A DNA stretch of 64,000 nucleotides from Saccharomyces uvarum (Eukaryota; Ascomycota; Saccharomycetes; Saccharomycetales; Saccharomycetaceae): assembly GCA_947243795.1 (NCBI GenBank), contig OX365933.1:124001-188000 (forward strand), read 5' to 3'. The notes under the pieces were generated by a model. That model had not been told where the DNA came from. It worked only from the letters and a program-made list of their open reading frames with translations, and searched no databases. The number at the start of each line of letters is the position of its first letter. The stretch's first letter is position 1. Positions 56,345-64,000 of this stretch are shown here, piece after piece. The translations under genes and the position numbers were made by a program.

Positions 56345-57352
56345 TTAAATATTCGCCCAAAAGGGATCGTTAACGAATTGCGAAATGGGTAGTTTCTTTA
56401 CGGATAGCGCGTTCTGCGGTGGTGCGCTCTCTTCCAGATAGTAGAGGTGTTCAAGCTGCAGAACATCTACTATGTACTTCTTCACCTTGTCGTAACACAC
56501 GCCGACCTGCGCCACACCATGTGCGTCATCGCTTAGAACAAACCTGGATCCACAATGCTTCTTGACTAGGTCGCAAATGGACCTACCAGGATACGGCTCC
56601 TCGAGGCCCTTCCTTAGGGCGGATGTGTTGATCTCAATGGTGCCACCATAAGAGTCTATAAATTGTAAATTTCTTACCACTGCGTCGTATACGTCCGGCC
56701 ATTGGTTGATGACGTCTAACGAAGCAATTGGAACTCCGGTTTCTTTGTCGCATAGACCCGTTTTAGGATCCACCAGCATGTCACTGGGTAGAAACAACTT
56801 GAACAGGTCGAAATGGCCCACGACCAAGGGCTTGACGGTGGTGAGCATTTCATACTGCGAATGGAAGTAAGACAGCAAGAACAGTCTCAAGTTTTCATCG
56901 AGAGAATGCAACGAATTGTGCCATTGCTCTTGATCGAAATCAATGGGGATCCCGTTAACGTGGTGAACCGAACCCACGCAAAACTGAAGAATTCCACTAT
57001 TCTCGATCATCATCCTATTAGCGTACTTAATATGCTCCATGTCACAGCTCTCGATCTCTGTCCCGATTATAAATCTAGTCCGCACTTCTGGCATAGCAGC
57101 ATAACGGGCCTTAATTTCTTGCGCATGACTCAAAAAATTCTTGAACGATGTTTCTAGACTGGTTATGATCTCATCAGAAGTTTCGCCTAGTTCCAACTCT
57201 TCTGGGTATATGAACTTGGACTCGACTCTTGGAATGTGTTCTGTCAGGCAGTATGTATGGAAGTCCAATTGGACCACTCGGTCAATCATGGAATCCAGAG
57301 GGTCTGCGCCATGGGCACAATAGTCACCTGAATGCGAATGGTGTGAGTGCAT
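56345..57352 (-). CDS. HIS2: Histidinol-phosphatase His2 (PHP family)
   Basis: The product is 335 aa, the same as S. cerevisiae. The PHP-type metal-binding start MHSHHSHSGDYCAHG is at the very N-terminus. Further PHP motifs are LTEHIP (about 43-48), IGTEIESCD, SVHHVNGIP, VVGHFDLFKLF and LSDDAHGVAQVG. It removes phosphate from L-histidinol phosphate, the eighth step of histidine synthesis. An in-frame ATG 26 codons upstream (57430) is open and also His-rich at its start (TTSLHTHSW). I chose 57352 because the metal-binding motif of the family normally starts at the N-terminus. The short interval to tRNA-Ala (155 bp) holds the promoter. Confidence 0.95.
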   Translation of the reverse strand: MHSHHSHSGDYCAHGADPLDSMIDRVVQLDFHTYCLTEHIPRVESKFIYPEELELGETSDEIITSLETSFKNFLSHAQEIKARYAAMPEVRTRFIIGTEIESCDMEHIKYANRMMIENSGILQFCVGSVHHVNGIPIDFDQEQWHNSLHSLDENLRLFLLSYFHSQYEMLTTVKPLVVGHFDLFKLFLPSDMLVDPKTGLCDKETGVPIASLDVINQWPDVYDAVVRNLQFIDSYGGTIEINTSALRKGLEEPYPGRSICDLVKKHCGSRFVLSDDAHGVAQVGVCYDKVKKYIVDVLQLEHLYYLEESAPPQNALSVKKLPISQFVNDPFWANI

Positions 57353-57506
57353 GGTCTCGAAACTTCCTTTCAATTCGACGTGTTCAGTACCTTTAGAGCA
57401 CCACGAGTGCGTGTGGAGAGAAGTAGTCACTACCTGTATGTATTCAATTTGGACTACGACTAATTGAAAAAAGATAAGGAACTATAGTACATAGTGAAAA
57501 AATAAT

Positions 57507-57579
57507 TGGACGAGTCCGGAATCGAACCGGAGACCTCTCCCATGCTAAGGGAGCGCGCTACCGACTACGCCACACGCCC
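57507..57579 (-). tRNA. tA(AGC)F: tRNA-Ala(AGC)
   Basis: The reverse strand reads GGGCGTGTGGCGTAGTCGGT at the 5' end, anticodon AGC in CCTTAGCATG, B box GGTTCGATTCC and end TCGTCCA. Length is 73 nt, intronless. Confidence 0.98.
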
Positions 57580-57642
57580 AGGTATTTCTTGAAAATGAGT
57601 AAAGGGCAAGAAGCCTCAACAAACGTCCCAGCAGAAAATATT

Positions 57643-57957
57643 CTTATTGATCATTAAAGTTGTATGATGATCTTTGGGATTCCATTGTTTCTTAATGTTA
57701 CAATATTACGTATATAGACTATACTAGAGAATCTCCTCATGGATTTAGGAATCCACAAAAAGGAATCTACAATTTTGCATAATATTATAAATGATTCTTT
57801 TCCTCTTTTTATATATATTCACTCAGTTCTTGCGCATCAGCCTCCATTAATTTCGATAATAGTTTGAATCTTAATTTACTGGTCTTGTAATTCATGTCAC
57901 CTTTTAACACCGTATATAATAGTAATAGATGGACGATATTTGATTCTTGTTCCGACG
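57643..57957 (-). repeat. Solo LTR, close relative of the Ty relic LTR
   Basis: Nearly identical to the LTR at 33523-33867 over about 300 bp (for example CATTAAAGTTGTATGATGAT and CTCCTCATGGATTTAGGAAT). The right terminus TTCCGACG is a mutated TTCCAACA; the left ~30-50 bp are missing or diverged. It lies about 60 bp upstream of tRNA-Ala. Confidence 0.88.
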
Positions 57958-58001
57958 TTTTTTGTGTTTATCTTTCACGTCTATTTAAATGGAATCTATC
58001 T

Positions 58002-58787
58002 CTATTCGACAGGATAGTTTGAGTGGGTATTAAAAGACACATACACCGGAATTTTGAAAATAGTGAAATTAAAAAACCCGTTCCAATAGAAGCTGTAATC
58101 GGAGTGAACGTTTTCCACGTCTGTTTGCTCCACTGGCAACGATTCCACTGAAGAATTGTTCCGATCCGTCGTGTCTAATAGGCTACCTAACAAGCGTTCT
58201 TCGAAACTGTCGTTACGGCACGCACTGTTTTCGCTGGACTCGTAGTAGTTATCGATGAATGCTTTAAGCATATTGGCTACCTCTGCTTTCTCAAGACCGC
58301 TAAAGTTGAATTTACCCACCGTCGAGTGGGTGAACCAATTCGTATTTGCGTATCTCTTTAGGAACTTCCATTTATTGCGACGCATTTTACAGTCGACACA
58401 TGCCTCCTACTTCATTCGATAGACTGTTAGTACTATGGGTGGAAAGAGGGTTACATTTAAAAGAGACGTGAAGATTCATCCCGGAAATTGTAAAAGAGAA
58501 ATAACCGTAGCAAGATGCTTGGAAAACATTTCGAGACTTTTTGTGGTTTTTGTTTGAGTAACCACATTTTTTGTCTTTCTTGCTGTTCAATAATGACTCT
58601 AGTAACAAATTCTTCCCATTCGTACTGACCAATGGCTTACCCAACAGGTGCTGTACAAAGTCACTGTTGGGGAATGTATTGTTCACCGTCTAATTTTAGT
58701 AGACTAGCACATGGGTCGTTGGCCTGGAGTGCGTTCGCTGTCACAAGCAGTAGGATTGTGGGCAATTGCTATTGTGTATGGAGTCAT
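58002..58787 (-). pseudogene. ULI1: ULI1 locus: frameshifted first copy plus truncated second copy
   Basis: Position (between tRNA-Ala and ECO1, minus strand) is that of YFR026C/ULI1, whose S. cerevisiae product I recall as a ~170-aa protein linked to the unfolded-protein response. An ATG at 58787 starts MTPYTIAIA. The hydrophobic continuation TILLLVTANALQ is in the next frame after the CCC at 58762-58760, and the frame shifts again in the CCCC at 58672-58669 into NSDFVQHLLGKPL, ending at TAA 58389-58387. A second ORF (58385-58002, 127 aa, MRRNKWKFLKRY) follows immediately and repeats the pattern: RLLGSLLDTT and GFFNFTIFKIPVYVSF against HLLGKPLVST and GYFSFTISGMNLHVSF in the first. Either a decayed tandem duplication or assembly base errors on an intact first copy. 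Confidence 0.6.
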
Positions 58788-59406
58788 CGTGTTCTTGTAT
58801 CTTGTCGCCCGAAACTTGGTGCACCCTTCTGGGTTTCTCATCATAGAACCTGATGAAGTCATCCTAGTATGAAGCTTAAATCGCAGTCAAGATATATGAT
58901 AGTCGAAGGCAACATATATGTTTTCGGAAGAAGCAGCCTTGATTTTGTTTCACCGCCCAGCCTATGAAAAATTGGTGCATACACTCACGTTACGTACGCC
59001 CTTGTGGAGTAATTTTTTCCAGTAGCCTGATACCTCATATCCTCGCTGTCGTGTAGCAAACCGATCTTTCGGAACTACTTGAGTATACGCGTTCAAAAGA
59101 TTCTGTGTAAACTAAGTTGGACCAAAAATGTCTTTCAACCACTTCACGGAAAACTGACTAAAAAGAAGGCAGATGCCAGTTCCATTGTTAGGATGTCGAA
59201 ACCTCTTGCTGCCTTGATCATCCCTTCAGTCGGAAAGAGACTTACTATAATGAAATTTAACTTAAACGCGTAATTGAAAAAAAAAAGTCTTTCGCGTACT
59301 GAAATAAGTAATGCATAATACATAAGGATATGCCACTTACAACAGGCTTCAATATATATCTATGTACGCACACCAGGGGTTCATATGGTATAAATCGATG
59401 CACAAA
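58788..59406. promoter_or_regulatory. Intergenic region with ECO1 G1/S-type promoter elements
   Basis: About 620 bp between the ULI1 locus and ECO1. An exact MCB (ACGCGT) lies at 59267-59272, about 135 bp before the ECO1 ATG, and a TTTCGCGT motif follows near 59290. Both are MBF/SBF-type sites expected for a cohesion gene expressed in late G1. No other gene was recognised. Confidence 0.65.
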
Positions 59407-60252
59407 ATGAAAGCAAAGAAATCTCAAAGAAAAACGGGCAAAACATCAAACCTTATCCAGTCTACATTGCAGGTCAATGGTGGTTCAAAATCAAATAAAC
59501 TGGTCAAGTGTGATAAATGTGAGATGTCATATTCCTCCACGTCAATAGAAGATCGCGCCATTCACGAGAAATATCATACTCTGCAGCTGCATGGACGTAA
59601 ATGGTCGCCGAATTGGGGCTCTATAGTATACACGAAGCGGGACCACTCGAGTACGATGCATTTATCTAGATCAATGGGGACGATAACGCCATTGAATTCG
59701 TCGCCTTTGAAAAAAAGTAGTCCGTCTATTACCCACCAGGAGGAGAAGATTGTGTCTGTGAGACCAGATAAATCCAACGGTGAAGTCCGTGCCATGATGG
59801 AGATAATGACGCTAGTGAACAATGAGCTGAATGCGCCACACGATGAGAATGACATTTGGAACAGTACCACAGAAGAGAAAGGCAAGGCGTTTGTATACAT
59901 AAAGAATGACAGAGCGATTGGGATAATAATTATAGAGAACCTGTATGGAGGCAATGGCAAGGCATCTGGTCGTGGGCGTTGGATGATCTACGACTCCAGA
60001 AGATTGGTGCAGAACGTGTACCCAGATTTCAAAATTGGCATATCGAGGATTTGGGTGTGTAGGACAGCACGAAACCTTGGGATCGCGACCAAATTAATCG
60101 ATATCGCGAGGGAAAATATCATTTACGGCGAAGTTGTCCCCAGATGCCAGATGGCATGGTCACAGCCCACTGATAGCGGCGGGAAGCTGGCTAGTAAATA
60201 TAATGGTGTGATGCACAAGTCGGGCAAGTTACTACTACCGGTATATATATGA
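59407..60252 (+). CDS. ECO1: Cohesin acetyltransferase Eco1 (Ctf7)
   Basis: The product is 281 aa, the same as S. cerevisiae. A C2H2 zinc finger lies at about residues 33-57 (CDKCEMSYSSTSIEDRAIHE, then KYH). The acetyltransferase domain occupies about 110-281, with the acetyl-CoA loop RTARNLGIATKLIDIAREN and the Eco1-specific ISRIWVCRTAR and SQPTDSGGKLASKYNG blocks. It acetylates Smc3 in S phase to lock sister-chromatid cohesion and is essential. The frame is open 15 codons upstream (ATG 59362); the family N-terminus MKAKKSQRK favours 59407. It is convergent with CDC14 with only 82 bp between stops. Confidence 0.97.
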   Translation: MKAKKSQRKTGKTSNLIQSTLQVNGGSKSNKLVKCDKCEMSYSSTSIEDRAIHEKYHTLQLHGRKWSPNWGSIVYTKRDHSSTMHLSRSMGTITPLNSSPLKKSSPSITHQEEKIVSVRPDKSNGEVRAMMEIMTLVNNELNAPHDENDIWNSTTEEKGKAFVYIKNDRAIGIIIIENLYGGNGKASGRGRWMIYDSRRLVQNVYPDFKIGISRIWVCRTARNLGIATKLIDIARENIIYGEVVPRCQMAWSQPTDSGGKLASKYNGVMHKSGKLLLPVYI

Positions 60253-60334
60253 CTTTACGAGAGGACGGAAAGATTAAAAATTATGAGTTATTATTAGTAA
60301 GTTTTTTATTATATATTATATAAAATAAATTAGA

Positions 60335-61993
60335 TTATTTTTTGGTGGAAGCACTTAGCTTTCTTATACCACCTGCGGCGCTCGTTGTCCTTTTTCCTGA
60401 TGTTACTCTTCTATTCTTGGGCAATAGCTGTCTTAGTATGGTATCATCTGCCGCATTGTTGATGCCATTCGTTGCGTTGTTTTCATTATCTTCCATTCGG
60501 GACGACGAAGCAGACAAAATGTCGTTTCTTCTGCGTGGACTCCTAGAGTAATTATTGCTTATGCTATTGGTATCGTGCATGGATTCATCATCCGAGTTAT
60601 TGCTTTCTATTATTGCTTTCCTGCTAGCATGAGAAACCAGATTATTGTTATTGTTAATATCTTCTATAGTATTAGAACCATTTTGGCCCTTTCTCGGCTG
60701 ACCAGGTGAAGTCTGTGGTACACCCAGACTTTTAAATGCATTACTGCCGCTATTCACTGTCGAAGGTTGGCTCGAATTTCTGGTACTAAGCGCTCCATGA
60801 CTGTTAGGTGGCGGCGTCATTGTTAAATCTCTCAAATCACCTTCGATATTATTTTGAGCAACTTTTTTGTCATCCTTTAGTTTTTTCTTTTGTAAACGAT
60901 ATTCTTCTAGATTTACCAAAGGGTAAAGTCCACCAATAGCCTCACTAGGTTGCAAGGAAATTCTAGTCGTATACTTCCATTCTCTGAAATCGTTTTGGTG
61001 TAAGTATAACCAATGCTGCTGAGGCCCGACTACCATGCCCGGTCTTACAAACCTTAAAAATCCAATACACTCATTGGCGGTGAATCCGTATGTGTATATT
61101 AAGTGAGCACCGATCAAACAACCGGTTCTGCCTAGCCCAGCTTTACAGTGCACGGCAATTTTCCCGCCTCTTTTGATTATCGTCTCAGCAGCACCAACAA
61201 AGTTTTTGACGATGGACAGGTCTGGGCAAGTACCGTCTTCAAAGATCAAGTCCAAATGCTGAATGTCGATGTCTTCAAAATGCTTTTTGTTGTATAGATG
61301 CGAGTTCAACCTTACCACCAATTGGACGTCATTATTAGCGAAAAAATTCAAGACTGATCTAAATGGCTGATTCAAATGGGACGACTTGGTGGCCATATGG
61401 CCTTTTGTGTGGTCCTCTTGTGGAGACGCAAATGCAATGAAATCCGGAGTCAGGACGTTGAAGTCGCCAAACTCCACGTGTTCGTATTTCTCGTAGCTTT
61501 CCAGATTAAACGAATGCAAATCAATCAAGCTTTTCTCCTTGGCCCTCCAAACACCGTAAACCACATCCTGGATGGTAATTTCGAAATCCGCATTGGAATA
61601 GCCGGCATCTCTAAATGGCATGAAGGGAGGGTCCACTTGCGCCAAGGGCTGAAGCACTTGGTGCGGAGTCCATGCCTGCACAAGGATCATGTAGCAGCAA
61701 AGCAGGCATGCGGCGTTAGCACGCTGCCTGGTGGATGCAGAAGAGTAGAAAACCACGGCTTTATTAGCGTTTTCAGGATCGTTTAAGATCTCGTGGAAAA
61801 TAACGGCAAAACGATACAGATGGCCAATGTTCATGGGCCCGAAGTCCAAGTGAAAGCTATTATAAAAAATCGCATCCTCTACGGTAAAGAACACCAACTC
61901 ATCTGTATCCTCTGGCGTATAGTCGTAGGCACCAAGGTACACTCTACCTCGTAGAAACTCAATAGTGTTGTCGAGATATACACTCTTGCGCAT
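60335..61993 (-). CDS. CDC14: Mitotic-exit phosphatase Cdc14
   Basis: From ATG 61993 the product is 552 aa (551 in S. cerevisiae); the frame is open nine codons further. It has the two tandem DSP domains of Cdc14. The active-site P-loop HCKAGLGRTG has Cys283 and Arg289, with Asp253 in LIFEDGTCPD as likely general acid. The C-terminal ~200 residues are Asn/Ser-rich and disordered, with a basic tail (KNRRVTSGKRTT) for nucleolar and NLS functions. It is released from the nucleolus by FEAR/MEN signalling to reverse Cdk1 phosphorylation. Convergent with ECO1. Confidence 0.97.
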   Translation of the reverse strand: MRKSVYLDNTIEFLRGRVYLGAYDYTPEDTDELVFFTVEDAIFYNSFHLDFGPMNIGHLYRFAVIFHEILNDPENANKAVVFYSSASTRQRANAACLLCCYMILVQAWTPHQVLQPLAQVDPPFMPFRDAGYSNADFEITIQDVVYGVWRAKEKSLIDLHSFNLESYEKYEHVEFGDFNVLTPDFIAFASPQEDHTKGHMATKSSHLNQPFRSVLNFFANNDVQLVVRLNSHLYNKKHFEDIDIQHLDLIFEDGTCPDLSIVKNFVGAAETIIKRGGKIAVHCKAGLGRTGCLIGAHLIYTYGFTANECIGFLRFVRPGMVVGPQQHWLYLHQNDFREWKYTTRISLQPSEAIGGLYPLVNLEEYRLQKKKLKDDKKVAQNNIEGDLRDLTMTPPPNSHGALSTRNSSQPSTVNSGSNAFKSLGVPQTSPGQPRKGQNGSNTIEDINNNNNLVSHASRKAIIESNNSDDESMHDTNSISNNYSRSPRRRNDILSASSSRMEDNENNATNGINNAADDTILRQLLPKNRRVTSGKRTTSAAGGIRKLSASTKK

Positions 61994-62489
61994 CTTTTTC
62001 GTAATTCTAGTCGTAGCCACGGTTCCGCTGCAATTGCTAGTATACAGCTAGAAACACCTAGTATCACAAGTTGTTCGTTATGAGAAGGCCTTAATTTCAA
62101 ACTGTTTACGTTTGATCCAAATGAAGAAAAAACTGTGCTAAAAAATAAGCCCGTTCAAAGCGACATGCATTATCGAACTGCAGAGTAGCATAGGCTTCCT
62201 TGACCCTAAGTGTCCATGCCAGCCGTCAGCTTTAAGCAAACAACGTGCGCAACTGTAGCTTCTTACCTACCCATGCGTGACACCCTTCTTGCTTGGTTGC
62301 TCGCCTTTGTAAAACAAAATTTGCTGCTAAAGTACGAAAACACCTTAAAAGAGATCAGCTGTACCGTTATATCATGGATCTTTTGTGGAACCGCACAATG
62401 ACAAGGTAAAAAAGCCGTGCAACCCTGTAAATATACCATGTCGTGTATTTGTCATTGAGAAGATATTTAAAAAAAATGGCAAAAAAATA
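61994..62489. other. CDC14 upstream region
   Basis: About 500 bp between the CDC14 start and tRNA-Tyr copy 2. Small ORFs in both strands have no recognisable features. It presumably contains the CDC14 promoter. Confidence 0.5.
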
Positions 62490-62578
62490 TCTCCCGGGGG
62501 CGAGTCGAACGCCCGATCTCAAGATTTCGTGGTAATAAATTACAGTCTTGCGCCTTAGACCAACTTGGCTACCGAGAG
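62490..62578 (-). tRNA. tY(GUA)F: tRNA-Tyr(GUA) with intron, copy 2
   Basis: 89 nt, identical to the copy at 28091-28179 including its 14-nt intron. Immediate flanks are shared as well: ATGGCAAAAAAATAT on the left and TCGTTTTTGTTGA on the right. Confidence 0.98.
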
Positions 62579-62791
62579 TCGTTTTTGTTGAGAATTGGAC
62601 CACTGGAGGAGGTGTTGTAGCATCAGAAAGAGAACTTTGATTTAGCGTTTTCTCTTAAGGCTTATTGTTCTTTTTTTTTTCCCTGTACAATAGTCATCGA
62701 TGATTACCACATCTATACAAAAAGGACACCACAATTGGCACACGCACATACACATTGCTGTCACCATACACTCATACACACTAATAAAGTC

Positions 62792-64000
62792 ATGTGGGAG
62801 CACGAAACGGACATAGTGAGGGTGCTCGACGATATAGAGCACGACCTGTTTCTACCGCAACGGCTGTCGCGTGATGCTGCTGGCGTTGACGAGCGGCACG
62901 TCCAGTACGGTATAGTCAAGGACTGTTCGGTACTCACATGCGGATGCTGCGTGTCTGAGTCGCTGTTCCACGCACTGTGCGATGGAGTTCCGAACAAGCA
63001 AGTCGTTTGTCCCGTTTGCCAACGTGGGGACGTTAAGCTGCTCTCTGCCATCAGGCCACTGCGGGAATTGGCTCGACAGATCGATTTCTTCAGGAGCACT
63101 GCTGCACACACTGAAACTGAGAGCGAAGAGTTTCCGACTATGGCAAAGGCATCGCTTTCGTCGTCATCACTATCGCTGTCACGATCGCCGTCTTCCTCTT
63201 CTGCTGGGTCTGGAAATGATAACAAGACGCTTTCTAGTACGACAACAAAGGAGAAATCATCGTTACTGCAGATTTTCCACATCGTGGCCTCGAAGATACA
63301 TAATTCTAATACAGAGGAGAAATCGGGCCACCCACTCACTGCGGGAACGCCCCAAGAACAAGAAGAACACACCGCGAAGGAGAACTACACAAGCAGCCTA
63401 CTCGAGCCTGCTTATGACGACCGCACGAACTGGAAGGTACTGGATAACGTTTCCAACACAAGAACAGTGCCAATAGACAATAACTCCTCCCTGGTGTCTG
63501 CAGACGTTACTATACCCTCCACAGCGAACTACCAGGCAAGCAGCACGCATGATCTGGACGAAGAAAAAGAATACTTCTTTGCCAACTGCTTCCCTATGTA
63601 CAGGAAGAGATTCCAGTTCAACACGCACACCAAGTTTCTCGGCACCAAATCCAAACTGTTCATCAACCAGACCATTTCCCCCGACTGCACCAAATTCGCC
63701 TTAATCACCGAACACAAGTGGGAAATATACTCAATAAATCCGAAGGACAATTCTCCCCAGCTTATATCATGTGGCAAGTCCAGCGGAGAGTATGGGTCTG
63801 ACTTCAACCAATTGACAGAGCCCACACAGTCACCAGGCACCGCTCCTCAATCGTCGAAGAAGAAGAAGAAAAACTGGAGCCAGCGATTTTGCAAACTTTC
63901 CAATGAATTCCTGATAATTTCGGGCTCGCATAATATTCTCAATATTCACGACATCAACCAAAGCGGCAAGCTGATATATTCATACGCCTCGAACTTTCCC
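62792..64000 (+). CDS. PTR3: SPS amino-acid sensor component Ptr3 (5' part, runs off window)
   Basis: ATG 62792 opens a frame that is uninterrupted to the window end (403 codons; full Ptr3 is about 678 aa). The N-terminus MWEHETDIVRVLDDIEHDLF is followed by a RING/U-box-like Cys pattern (TCGCCVSESLFHALCDG, then VVCPVCQRGDV; about residues 50-90). After that comes a Ser-rich linker and the start of a WD-like region (FLGTKSKLFINQTISPD, FALITEHKWEIYS). Ptr3 works with Ssy1 and Ssy5 at the plasma membrane to activate Stp1/Stp2 on external amino acids. It lies beyond tRNA-Tyr as in S. cerevisiae. Confidence 0.95.
   Translation, partial: MWEHETDIVRVLDDIEHDLFLPQRLSRDAAGVDERHVQYGIVKDCSVLTCGCCVSESLFHALCDGVPNKQVVCPVCQRGDVKLLSAIRPLRELARQIDFFRSTAAHTETESEEFPTMAKASLSSSSLSLSRSPSSSSAGSGNDNKTLSSTTTKEKSSLLQIFHIVASKIHNSNTEEKSGHPLTAGTPQEQEEHTAKENYTSSLLEPAYDDRTNWKVLDNVSNTRTVPIDNNSSLVSADVTIPSTANYQASSTHDLDEEKEYFFANCFPMYRKRFQFNTHTKFLGTKSKLFINQTISPDCTKFALITEHKWEIYSINPKDNSPQLISCGKSSGEYGSDFNQLTEPTQSPGTAPQSSKKKKKNWSQRFCKLSNEFLIISGSHNILNIHDINQSGKLIYSYASNFP

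Noticed and set aside
57353-57506. Gcn4 site (TGACTC) expected before HIS2
   Set aside because: Only TAGTCAC-like weak matches are present between HIS2 and tRNA-Ala; not strong enough to annotate.
62761-63372. 203-aa minus-strand ORF opposite PTR3
   Set aside because: It overlaps the conserved PTR3 N-terminus in antisense and is Ser/Cys-rich without a recognisable domain.

Overview
Organism: this is nuclear DNA of a budding yeast of the genus Saccharomyces. It corresponds to the right arm of chromosome VI from the centromere outward: CEN6 lies at 251-368, and the gene content runs in the order known for S. cerevisiae YFR001-YFR029. The proteins are clearly orthologous to those of S. cerevisiae but not identical. 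Nic96-type proteins look highly conserved, while Far7, Aip5 and Uli1 are strongly diverged. A sister species is therefore more likely than a laboratory S. cerevisiae strain; I cannot name it from the sequence alone. Genes are compact, nearly intronless (one short intron, in LSB3), and interspersed with intron-bearing tRNA genes and Ty1/Ty2-type retrotransposon debris. Layout: 1-140 is the 3' end of a gene left of the centromere (probably DEG1), then CEN6, then a collinear block LOC1, NIC96, YPI1, RPN11, SAD1, a YFR006W-type prolidase, tRNA-Phe, YFH7, FAR7 (769-12245). From 13874 to 33433 the block AIP5, GSY1, CMK1, IOC3, DCV1, tRNA-Tyr, MIC19, UBP6, GCN20 is present in reverse order and orientation relative to S. 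cerevisiae. It is bounded at both ends by identical tRNA-Gly(GCC) genes in opposite orientation, so it is a tRNA-bounded inversion of about 19.5 kb. A degenerate Ty1/Ty2 element (33523-36300) sits immediately outside the distal tRNA-Gly. Beyond it the standard order resumes: IGD1, YFR018C, FAB1, tRNA-Ser, solo LTR, ATG18, ROG3, PES4, LSB3, HIS2, tRNA-Ala, solo LTR, a broken and duplicated ULI1 locus, ECO1, CDC14, tRNA-Tyr and the 5' part of PTR3, which runs off the window. Functions: several genes form themes. RPN11 and UBP6 are proteasome components that both carry Rpn4-type PACE elements. GSY1 and IGD1 act in glycogen metabolism; FAB1 and ATG18 act together in PtdIns(3,5)P2 synthesis and sensing. 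AIP5 and LSB3 act on the actin cytoskeleton, and CDC14, ECO1 and the centromere in chromosome segregation. Base composition is not uniform: a strikingly GC-rich island covers IGD1, YFR018C and the first quarter of FAB1 (about 36.6-40.8 kb), and a milder one covers the AIP5 3' end and GSY1 5' end. The most interesting observations are the tRNA-bounded inversion, the GC island that changes codon use inside a single gene, the ULI1 tandem/frameshifted relic, the long repeat expansion in AIP5 and an apparently full-length DCV1. No wholly new kind of system was recognised.
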